From: Verrucomicrobiales bacterium
GTDB lineage: Bacteria > Verrucomicrobiota > Verrucomicrobiia > Verrucomicrobiales > DEV007
Direction: 5' to 3'
Length of the DNA stretch: 6,091 nt
Assembly (NCBI GenBank): GCA_023253615.1
Contig: JALRFZ010000507.1
Location: forward strand, 1-6,091
In this document: positions 1-5,676 of the stretch, in pieces
Numbering within the stretch: the stretch's first letter is position 1
How the letters are laid out: every line of letters begins with the position of its first letter
Notes under the pieces: generated by a model
Told to the model about the DNA's origin: nothing
Seen by the model: only the letters and a program-made list of their open reading frames with translations
Database searches by the model: none
Program-made: the position numbers and the translations under genes

Positions 1-417
1 TCCCTCTTCCCTTCAGCCCTCTGCTGAACCCTCTTCCCAACTACCCGTCGACTCCACGGCGGCTCCCGTTCCTCTCTATGACGCCCCTCCTTTCCCGCAA
101 GTCACGCTTGCTGAGGAGGAGCTGACCCTCGAGGACGTTGCCGCTGTGCCCTTATCTTCGGGCCCCTCCCCTCCTCTTCCCTCTTCTCCCCTTCCATCTG
201 CCGCTCCCTCTTTGGCTGAGGCTGTCGCCCCGCCTTCCAATCCCTCTTCTCCCTTTCCCTCTTCCCTTCAGCCCTCCGCTGAACCTTCTTCCCAACTACC
301 CGTCGACTCCACGGCGGCTCCCGTTCCTCTCCATGACGCTCCCCCTTTCCCGCAAGTCACGCTTGCTGAGGAGGAGCTGACCCTCGAGGACGTTGCTGCT
401 GTGCCCTTGTCCTCGGT
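1..417 (+). repeat. 255-bp period in-frame coding repeat (two copies visible)
   Basis: Positions 1-162 recur at 256-417 without gaps, an offset of 255 bp or exactly 85 codons. I count eight substitutions across the 162 bp. Seven are silent and one changes Tyr to His (TAT versus CAT in PLYDAP/PLHDAP). The 93 bp between the copies encode a Pro/Ser-rich linker. The left copy starts at the window edge, so the array may extend further upstream. The right copy diverges after about 417. Confidence 0.9.
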
Positions 418-523
418 TCCCGCCGCCCCGGAGACGCCCGGAGCCGACGAGAGCCCGGAAGCTGAAGCTTCCGGAACCCCTGACGAAGAGCCTGCCGCCA
501 CCGGTGACGGGGAAGAGGCGTGA
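2..523 (+). CDS. C-terminal tail of upstream gene, probably NusA (5' end outside window)
   Basis: The frame is open from the left edge and ends at TGA 521-523, so only the last 173 codons are present. No folded domain is recognisable. The tail is rich in Pro, Ser, Ala and Glu, with the acidic/hydrophobic segment VTLAEEELTLEDVAAVPL present twice, 85 residues apart. After the second copy it ends in a Glu/Asp/Ala/Pro-rich stretch finishing GDGEEA. The repeated stretches differ almost only at silent positions, which supports real translation. The gene directly upstream of infB in very many bacteria is nusA (transcription elongation/termination factor), and NusA proteins may carry acidic C-terminal extensions. 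The nusA assignment is therefore inference from gene order; the tail sequence does not prove it. The coding strand is strongly pyrimidine-rich (TCC, TCT, CCC, CTT codons), unlike the genes that follow. An unrelated low-complexity protein is possible. Confidence 0.65.
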   Translation, partial: PSSLQPSAEPSSQLPVDSTAAPVPLYDAPPFPQVTLAEEELTLEDVAAVPLSSGPSPPLPSSPLPSAAPSLAEAVAPPSNPSSPFPSSLQPSAEPSSQLPVDSTAAPVPLHDAPPFPQVTLAEEELTLEDVAAVPLSSVPAAPETPGADESPEAEASGTPDEEPAATGDGEEA

Positions 524-530
524 GCCTCAT

Positions 531-548
531 CCGGGCCGCCGGGCCCGG
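531..548 (+). other. GC-only hairpin just after the upstream stop codon
   Basis: CCGGGCC (531-537) and GGCCCGG (542-548) can form a perfect 7-bp stem with the loop GCCG, 7 nt past the TGA of the upstream gene. It is followed by TCTTCTCGCATT, not a T-run, so it is not a canonical intrinsic terminator. It could be a weak attenuator or an mRNA-processing or stability element between the upstream gene and infB. No convincing promoter is seen in 524-639: a TTGACA at 559-564 lacks a good -10 box at normal spacing. Confidence 0.4.
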
Positions 549-639
549 TCTTCTCGCATTGACAACGCCTTTCAGAACTCCAAAGTAAATTTTCCTTCCG
601 CGACGATCCTCCGTCCCGCCAATCCTCCCGACTTTCCTT

Positions 640-2748
640 ATGCCCCCCCGCAAAAACAGCCCTGCCAAAGAATCCCGGGAATCGGCCGAGACCGAGTCGA
701 AATCGCTCGACGAGCAAAAGGCCGAGGCCTTGAACCTTTTCGAAAAAGGGGAGCGCAAGGGCGCGCGCAAGGGCAAGGGTGCGGCTCCGGCGGCGGAGAC
801 CGGTTCCCTCTATGGTCACCTCGGCACGGACAATCCGCTGGCCTCGCTCGCCGAGGCGAAGGCGGCGAACCGGGCGGCGAACGCCGCGGCTGCGGCGGTG
901 GAGGAACCCGAAGCCGTGGGCGGTGAGGAGGAGCCGACGAAATCGGTCGAAGTCGTCGGCGACAAGAAGATCATCCATTTCAAGCCGCCCATCATCATCA
1001 AGGAACTTGCCGCGATGATGGAGCTGCGTCCGGTCGAGTTGATGAAGGATCTCATGGAAATGGAGATCTTCGCGACCCTGACCCAGGCGATCGAGCCGGA
1101 GATCGCGGCGAAGGTCTGCGAAAAACACGGCTTCATCTTCGAGAAGGAGCGCCGCGAAAAAGGGGCCGGCGTCCACAAGGTCGAGGAGATCATCGAGGTG
1201 CCCGAGGTGCAGGACATCGCCGAGGTCGAGGAGGACAAGCTCCGCCTGCGTCCGCCGGTCGTCACCTTCATGGGCCACGTCGATCATGGCAAGACCTCGC
1301 TGCTCGATGCCTTCCGCGGATCGCGCGTCGTCGCCGGTGAAGCAGGAGGCATCACCCAGCACATCGGCGCCTACCAGGTGACCCGCAACGGGAACGCCGT
1401 CACTTTCATCGACACGCCCGGCCACGCCGCTTTCTCCGAGATGCGGGCACGCGGAGCGAACGTCACCGACATCGTCGTCCTCGTCGTCGCGGCGGACGAC
1501 GGGCTCATGCCCACCACGCTCGAGGCGATCGACCACTGCAAGGCGGCCGGAGTCACCATCATCGTGGCGATCAACAAATGCGACCTCACCCGGGCCGACA
1601 TCCACAAGGTGAAGGGCCAGCTGCAGGATGTGGGACTCACCCCCGAGGACTACGGTGGCTCGACCATCTGCGTCGAAGTCTCCGCCAAGACCGGGCAGGG
1701 GCTCGACTCGCTCTTTGAAATGATCCACCTCCAGGCCGAGGTGCTCGAGCTGAAGGCGAATTTCGAAGGTCCCGCACGCGGCATCGTCATCGAGGCCCGG
1801 ACCGAGGCCGGCAAGGGCCCCACCGCGACCGTCCTCGTGCAGAGCGGCACCCTCGATGTGGGTGATTCCTTCATCTGCGGCGTCGTCTGGGGCAAGGTGA
1901 AAGCCCTCCTCGATGACAGCCAGAAGCGCATCCCGTCCGCCGGGCCCTCCACCCCTGTCGAGATCGTCGGTTATTCCGCCGTACCCAGCGTCGGCGATGA
2001 ATTGGTCGAGCTCGAGAACGAGCGCAAGGCGAAGAAGCTGAGCGACGAGCGCCTCGAGGCCCAGCGCCAGGCGAAGCTTGCTCCCATCCAGCGCTCCGCG
2101 CTCGAGACGCTCTTCAACAACATCGAGCAGGGCAGGAAAGCCTCGCTCCGCCTCATCATCAAGGCCGATGCCCAGGGGTCCCTGCAGGCCATCGAGAAGT
2201 CCCTCACCGAGATCGATTCCGACAAGATCTCCGCCGAGATCCTCCGCCAGAGCGTCGGCCCCATCACCGAGGCCGACGTCATCCTCGCGAGCGCGTCCGA
2301 TGCCGTTCTCATCGGCTTCAACACCAAGGTCGAGGCCAAGGCCCAGCCCATCGTGAAACGCGAGGGCGTGCAGGTGAAGCTCTTCTCCATCATCTACGAG
2401 TTGATCGACCAGGTGAAGGAAGCCATGCTCGGCCTCCTCGAGCCCGAGACCCGCGAGAAAGTCGTGGGCCACGCCAAGGTCCTCGAAGTTTTCAAGCTTT
2501 CCTCCGGCAAGGTCGGCGGTTGCACCGTCACCGACGGACGCCTCGTGCGCCGCGCGCGTGCCCGTGTCCTCCGCGACGGCGTGCCGATCTACGACGGCGG
2601 CTTCTCCACCCTGCGCCGTTTCAAGGACGACGTGAAGGAAGTGAAAGTCGGCCTCGAGTGCGGGGTCAAGCTCGGTCGCTTCAACGACTACCAGCCCGGC
2701 GACATCATCGAATGTTACGAGCTCGAGAAGCTCGAGCAGACGCTGTGA
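640..2748 (+). CDS. infB: Translation initiation factor IF-2
   Basis: A 702-residue GTPase that places initiator fMet-tRNA on the 30S subunit and promotes 50S joining. Residues 1 to about 105 are a charged, Ala/Lys/Glu-rich linker. An IF2_N-type domain follows at about 108-168 (starts [10 protein letters not shown]). The G domain shows all the expected motifs: G1 GHVDHGKT 212-219, G2 GITQHIGA 237-244, G3 DTPGH 258-262, G4 NKCD 312-315 and G5 SAK 348-350. Domains II, III and C2 follow, with family-typical segments such as [15 protein letters not shown] and the C-terminal [13 protein letters not shown] stretch (here [10 protein letters not shown]). At 702 residues it is shorter than the E. coli protein (890), the difference lying in the N-terminal extension. 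The start is the first ATG in frame after the upstream stop and begins a basic low-complexity leader; no Shine-Dalgarno sequence precedes it. The downstream partner rbfA supports the call. Confidence 0.98.
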   Translation: MPPRKNSPAKESRESAETESKSLDEQKAEALNLFEKGERKGARKGKGAAPAAETGSLYGHLGTDNPLASLAEAKAANRAANAAAAAVEEPEAVGGEEEPTKSVEVVGDKKIIHFKPPIIIKELAAMMELRPVELMKDLMEMEIFATLTQAIEPEIAAKVCEKHGFIFEKERREKGAGVHKVEEIIEVPEVQDIAEVEEDKLRLRPPVVTFMGHVDHGKTSLLDAFRGSRVVAGEAGGITQHIGAYQVTRNGNAVTFIDTPGHAAFSEMRARGANVTDIVVLVVAADDGLMPTTLEAIDHCKAAGVTIIVAINKCDLTRADIHKVKGQLQDVGLTPEDYGGSTICVEVSAKTGQGLDSLFEMIHLQAEVLELKANFEGPARGIVIEARTEAGKGPTATVLVQSGTLDVGDSFICGVVWGKVKALLDDSQKRIPSAGPSTPVEIVGYSAVPSVGDELVELENERKAKKLSDERLEAQRQAKLAPIQRSALETLFNNIEQGRKASLRLIIKADAQGSLQAIEKSLTEIDSDKISAEILRQSVGPITEADVILASASDAVLIGFNTKVEAKAQPIVKREGVQVKLFSIIYELIDQVKEAMLGLLEPETREKVVGHAKVLEVFKLSSGKVGGCTVTDGRLVRRARARVLRDGVPIYDGGFSTLRRFKDDVKEVKVGLECGVKLGRFNDYQPGDIIECYELEKLEQTL

Positions 2749-2768
2749 TCCCGTTTTCCGTTTTCACC

Positions 2769-2792
2769 GGATCTCCGCCATGGCGGGGATCC
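2769..2792 (+). other. 24-bp near-perfect palindrome/hairpin between infB and rbfA
   Basis: GGATCTCCGC (2769-2778) pairs with GCGGGGATCC (2783-2792) across the tetraloop CATG. This gives a 10-bp stem whose only non-Watson-Crick pair is one U-G. No T-run follows, so it is not a standard intrinsic terminator. An ATG at 2780 sits in the loop, in frame with rbfA and nine codons before the preferred start. It could be an mRNA-processing site, a translational control element for rbfA or a DNA operator; the sequence does not decide between these. Confidence 0.55.
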
Positions 2793-2806
2793 ACCTCCCT
2801 CCGACC

Positions 2807-3184
2807 ATGAGCCAGCGCCTCGACCGTATCAACGAACTGCTCCGGCGCGAGATCAGCGCCTGCATCGAGAAGCACTTCGAGTTCCCCGACACCCTGGTGA
2901 CGGTGCACGACGTCGAGACGGCGGTGGACCTGAAAAACGCCAACGTTTTCATCGGCGTGATCGGCTCTCCCGACCAGGGCCGGGCCGTGTTGAACAAGCT
3001 CAACGGCAAGCGCAGTTTCATCCAGGGCGTCGTGATGAAGCGCGTCGTGCTGCGCAACACTCCGCTCCTCCACTTCAAGATGGACGATTCCATCGAGCGT
3101 GGCGTGCGCATCCTGAATCTTCTCGATGAGATCGGCGACGTCGATCTGCCAGACGATCCCGACGCTCGCACCGACAAACTGTGA
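2807..3184 (+). CDS. rbfA: 30S ribosome-binding factor RbfA
   Basis: A 125-residue protein, a usual RbfA length. RbfA is a small KH-fold factor that binds the 30S subunit and helps late maturation of the 16S rRNA 5' end, notably helix 1, and cold adaptation. The N-terminus MSQRLDRINELLRREIS is the family-typical opening. The central strand/helix pattern (NANVFIGVIG, then AVLNKLNG and SFIQGVVMKRVVLRNTPLLHF) and the near-terminal DDSIERGVRILNLLDE block are strong RbfA signatures. An in-frame ATG at 2780 would add nine residues (MAGIHLPPT). I prefer 2807 because family proteins start at the MSxRLDR-like position and because 2780 lies in a hairpin loop. Neither start has a Shine-Dalgarno sequence. 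The gene begins 58 nt after the infB stop, in the conserved infB-rbfA order, and is likely co-transcribed. Confidence 0.95.
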   Translation: MSQRLDRINELLRREISACIEKHFEFPDTLVTVHDVETAVDLKNANVFIGVIGSPDQGRAVLNKLNGKRSFIQGVVMKRVVLRNTPLLHFKMDDSIERGVRILNLLDEIGDVDLPDDPDARTDKL

Positions 3185-3246
3185 AGGCCGAGCCGACCGC
3201 TGATTTTCGCTGATCTTTTCAACCGGGCACTTTACGCTCTTCACTT

Positions 3247-4215
3247 GTGGACGCGACCCTGTCAGATCTGAAGGAGCGCATTGAGGCGGCCGGGACCATC
3301 GTCATCGTCAGCCACGATCGGCCCGATGGTGATGCCATCGGATCCACCCTCGCCCTGGGGTTGATCCTCGAAAAGCTCGGCAAAGCGGTGACCCTCGTCA
3401 ATCGCGATCCCGTGCCCGAGTCGCTCGTCTTCCTCCCCGGCAGTGAAAAGATCACCCGCCTCACCGCACCGCTCGCGGCCGATCTCCTCGTCGTGCTCGA
3501 CGCCGCGGGGAAGGATCGGATCGAGGCCGCTTTCTGGGAGCACGTCGCGGCCATCCCCACGGTCATCAATCTCGATCACCATATCAGCAACACGGGCTTC
3601 GGCGATCTCGTGCATGTCGATGCCGGCGCCCCGGCGACGGGACAGCTCGTCTTCCAGCTCGCCCGCGTCGCCGGTTGGCCGCTCGATGCCGCGATCGGGG
3701 AGAATCTCCTCGCCGCCATCTCCACCGATACGGGCAGTTTCCGTTATCCCTCCACCACCGCCGCGACGATGCGCATCGCCGGCGAAATCCTCGATCTCGG
3801 AGTCGACGTCGGTCCCGTCAATCAACGCCTCTACGAGAGTTATCCGCTGCGCCGGGTCAAGGCCCTGCGTCGTCTCCTCCAGGGCATGCGGCTCGATTTC
3901 GGGGGGCGCTGTGCGAGCGTGAAGCTGCCCCTCGCCCTGACGCGGGAACTCGATCTGCAGCTCGGCGACACCGAGGGGGTCATCGATGTGATTCGGGCGA
4001 TCGACACCGTGCAGGTCGCCGTCTTTTTCGAGGAGCTGCCCGATGGAAAGATCCGCATCAGCAGCCGTGCCAAAGAGCCCCGTCACAGCGTCGGTGCGAT
4101 CTGTGCCCGGTTCGGCGGGGGGGGGCACACCCTCGCCGCTGGTGCGAGAATGGCCGGACCGCTCGATGCCGCGGAAGAGCGTTTTCTGGCCGCGGTGAAG
4201 GAAGTGCTGGGTTAA
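3247..4215 (+). CDS. nrnA: DHH/DHHA1 phosphoesterase, NrnA-type oligoribonuclease / pAp phosphatase
   Basis: A 322-residue cytosolic enzyme. NrnA-type proteins hydrolyse 2-5-nt RNA oligonucleotides to mononucleotides and commonly dephosphorylate 3'-phosphoadenosine 5'-phosphate, using Mn2+. The metal-binding DHH motifs are intact: HDRPDGDAIGS at 23-33 (H23, D27, D29), D85 in LVVLDAAG, DHHISN at 110-115 and STDTGSF around D161. The C-terminal DHHA1 substrate-binding domain is marked by ISSR near 272 and by RFGGGGHTLAAG at 288-299. The start is GTG at 3247: the frame is closed upstream by TGA at 3211 and offers no ATG before the conserved region. No Shine-Dalgarno sequence is seen. It lies 62 nt after rbfA, a common neighbourhood. 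Its stop TAA (4213-4215) lies within the target duplication of the adjoining insertion sequence, but the C-terminus is not truncated. Substrate preference cannot be read from sequence alone. Confidence 0.93.
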   Translation: MDATLSDLKERIEAAGTIVIVSHDRPDGDAIGSTLALGLILEKLGKAVTLVNRDPVPESLVFLPGSEKITRLTAPLAADLLVVLDAAGKDRIEAAFWEHVAAIPTVINLDHHISNTGFGDLVHVDAGAPATGQLVFQLARVAGWPLDAAIGENLLAAISTDTGSFRYPSTTAATMRIAGEILDLGVDVGPVNQRLYESYPLRRVKALRRLLQGMRLDFGGRCASVKLPLALTRELDLQLGDTEGVIDVIRAIDTVQVAVFFEELPDGKIRISSRAKEPRHSVGAICARFGGGGHTLAAGARMAGPLDAAEERFLAAVKEVLG

Positions 4216-4218
4216 CCC
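4209..4218. repeat. Left target-site duplication (10 bp, palindromic)
   Basis: GGGTTAACCC here is identical to 5667-5676 on the other side of the insertion sequence. It contains the nrnA stop codon. Because the 10-mer is its own reverse complement, it could also be read as extra inverted-repeat sequence. A duplication is favoured because the left copy completes the nrnA reading frame and 10 bp fits the IS4 family. Confidence 0.8.
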
Positions 4219-4239
4219 AAATACTGTTCACTTTAGATT
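4219..4239 (+). repeat. Left terminal inverted repeat of the IS
   Basis: AAATACTGTTCACTTTAGATT matches the reverse complement of the right end, CAATACTGTTCACTTAGATT, except for the first base and one extra T. The 14-nt core AATACTGTTCACTT is identical. If the flanking palindrome is counted, the repeat reaches about 31 bp. Confidence 0.88.
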
Positions 4240-4276
4240 TTACTTTCCCGAAGATTGTGCAAGAGGTGTCGATGTT

Positions 4277-5476
4277 ATGGCACGCAGCGCAATGACCATG
4301 AGCGCCGGGGGCCGGATCGCCGAGCATTTGAGCGTCGGCCTCCTGGCCCGAGTCTATCCGCGCGAGCGGATTCGGGAGATCCTCTCGAGTATGGGCCTTC
4401 AGAGCAAGCGGGTTCGGGACCTTCCCGCCGATGCGCTCGTCTACTACGTGATCGCCCTCGGCCTCTTCATGGCCGTCTCCACCCGCGAGGTTCTCCGCTC
4501 GCTCGTCGAGGGCCTGCAATGGCTCGCCGGGGAAGGGGGGGCGATCAAGGTGGCGGGCAAGGTCGCCATCTCCCAGGCGAGAAGCCGCCTCGGGGCCGCG
4601 CCGCTCTGGGAGCTTTGGAGGGAGAGCGCCCGTCCCGTCGCCCCGGAGGGCCAGCCCGGCGCCTTCTACCGCAAGCTGCGCCTGGTGTCCATCGACGGAA
4701 GCACCCTCGACGTGGCCGACACCGCGGAGAACGCCGCGCACTTCGGGCGCCAGCGGTCCAGCCGCGGGATGGCGGCCTTTCCGCAGCTGCGCTTCGTGGC
4801 CCTCTGCGAGAATGGCACCCACGCGATCTTCGCTGTGGGCACGGGGCCCTACGGCGCCCACGAGCTGACGCTGGCCGGCGAGGTCGTCGGGGCGCTCGCC
4901 CCGGGGATGCTCTGCCTGGCCGACCGCCTCTACCCGGGGTTCGAGCTCTGGAGGAAGGCTTCGGCCACCGGGGCCCAGCTCCTGTGGAGGGCGAGGCGCA
5001 ACGCGGACCTTCCCGTCGAGGAGGTGCTCCCGGACGGCTCCTACCTTTCCAGCATCTACCCCGACGAGAAGGCCAAGCGCAAGAGGCAGGGCGGGATTCG
5101 CGTCCGGGTCGTCGAATACGAGCTCGGGGGCGTGGAGGGGGGCGAGCCCGTCTACCGCCTCATCACCACGCTGCTGGACGCGGAGAGCTACCCGGCCGAG
5201 GAGCTGGCGGCGCTCTACCCCGAGCGCTGGGAGGTGGAGACCGCCCTCGACGAGTTCAAGACCCATATGCGGGGAGGGCAGGTGGTGCTGCGAAGCAAGA
5301 CCCCGGAACTCGTCTCCCAGGAGTTCTGCGGCATGATGCTGGCCCATCGCGCCGTACGCATCCTCATGAACGAGGCAGCCCTGAGCCAGAGGCTCGATCC
5401 CGACCGGCTTTCCTTCACCCATTCCATCCGAGTGGTCAGGCGGAAATTGGCGGCAACGCCAACTTCCCCCCCCTGA
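4277..5476 (+). CDS. IS4-family DDE transposase, frame broken near C-terminus
   Basis: A 399-residue open frame encoding an RNase H-fold transposase that cuts and joins the IS ends. Residues about 18-105 form an IS4-type N-terminal domain (LPADALVYYVIALGLFM followed by STREVLRSLVEGL). The catalytic triad is visible: D140 in VSIDGSTLD, D216 in LADRLYPGF and E321. E321 lies in YPERWEVETALDEFK, where Y314, R317, E321 and K328 exactly match the IS4 signature Y-2-R-3-E-6-K. The ATG follows AGAGGTG (4262-4268) at good spacing, a proper Shine-Dalgarno sequence unlike those of the host genes here. The frame ends at TGA 5474-5476, directly after eight C residues (5466-5473). The expected C-terminal tail continues in another frame to 5657, so the protein is probably truncated by a 1-nt insertion; the intact form would be about 459 residues. 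The catalytic core is complete, and activity of the truncated form is unknown. Confidence 0.92.
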   Translation: MARSAMTMSAGGRIAEHLSVGLLARVYPRERIREILSSMGLQSKRVRDLPADALVYYVIALGLFMAVSTREVLRSLVEGLQWLAGEGGAIKVAGKVAISQARSRLGAAPLWELWRESARPVAPEGQPGAFYRKLRLVSIDGSTLDVADTAENAAHFGRQRSSRGMAAFPQLRFVALCENGTHAIFAVGTGPYGAHELTLAGEVVGALAPGMLCLADRLYPGFELWRKASATGAQLLWRARRNADLPVEEVLPDGSYLSSIYPDEKAKRKRQGGIRVRVVEYELGGVEGGEPVYRLITTLLDAESYPAEELAALYPERWEVETALDEFKTHMRGGQVVLRSKTPELVSQEFCGMMLAHRAVRILMNEAALSQRLDPDRLSFTHSIRVVRRKLAATPTSPP

Positions 5477-5657
5477 ACGCATCGCGGTACTCATGGCGGG
5501 AATCCTCGCCGAAATCTGCGAGGAGCGGGTGCCGGAGCGAAAGGGGCGATTCGGACCTCGCGGCGTGAAGCGCAAGATGTCCGGCTACCCGATCCGGCGA
5601 TCGCGAGGGCCTACCCGGCGAAGAACACCGAAAATCTACCCCCGCGAATCTAAGTGA
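5466..5657 (+). pseudogene. Out-of-frame C-terminal remnant of the IS4 transposase
   Basis: Reading from the C-run in the frame whose codons start at 5466 gives PPPERIAVLMAGILAEICEE and then RVPERKGRFGPRGVKRKMSGYP before a basic end, with stop TGA at 5655-5657 inside the right inverted repeat. An ILAEI-EERVP block followed by an R-G-R--PR-VKRKMS block is what I recall as typical of the C-termini of related IS4 transposases. This marks the segment as the natural end of the gene at 4277. Joining the two parts needs one base fewer in the C8 tract, or a +1 shift by ribosome or polymerase. Confidence 0.8.
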
Positions 5658-5666
5658 ACAGTATTG
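5647..5666 (-). repeat. Right terminal inverted repeat of the IS
   Basis: AATCTAAGTGAACAGTATTG is the inverted partner of 4219-4239, with the mismatch at the outermost base and a 1-nt gap. It overlaps the stop codon of the shifted transposase frame (5655-5657), as expected in a compact insertion sequence. Confidence 0.88.
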
Positions 5667-5676
5667 GGGTTAACCC
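5667..5676. repeat. Right target-site duplication (10 bp, palindromic)
   Basis: GGGTTAACCC is identical to 4209-4218. Deleting 4219-5676 would restore a continuous sequence running from the nrnA stop codon into GCATTTCTC at 5677. Confidence 0.8.

Larger units (their letters stand above)
4219..5666 (+). mobile_element. IS4-family insertion sequence, 1448 bp
   Basis: The element is bounded by imperfect terminal inverted repeats and flanked by identical 10-bp GGGTTAACCC copies. It holds a single transposase gene in the same orientation as the host operon, filling most of its length. The IS4 assignment comes from the transposase: an IS4-type N-terminal domain, DDE residues and the Y-(2)-R-(3)-E-(6)-K signature. 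The size and the 10-bp duplication are normal for the family. The transposase frame is broken near its 3' end, so autonomous transposition is doubtful. The insertion lies exactly at the nrnA stop codon and destroys no recognisable gene. The subgroup was not determined. Confidence 0.9.

Noticed and set aside
268..2472. 734-codon open frame on the minus strand across infB
   Set aside because: It lies antisense to an unmistakable IF-2 gene; GC-rich codon usage leaves the opposite strand open. Its translation is repetitive Leu/Gly/Asp/Arg sequence with no recognisable domain.
2780..2806. Upstream ATG as the rbfA start
   Set aside because: It would add nine residues not typical of the family and lies in a stable hairpin loop; 2807 gives the canonical RbfA N-terminus. 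Not excluded.
4255..5568. 437-codon + strand frame overlapping the transposase
   Set aside because: It is Arg/Gly/Pro-rich shadow coding in another frame, while the transposase frame carries all the catalytic motifs. The real C-terminal remnant lies in the third frame.
4058..5575. 505-codon minus-strand open frame across the IS
   Set aside because: It is antisense to the transposase, crosses the IS boundary into nrnA and shows no family signature.
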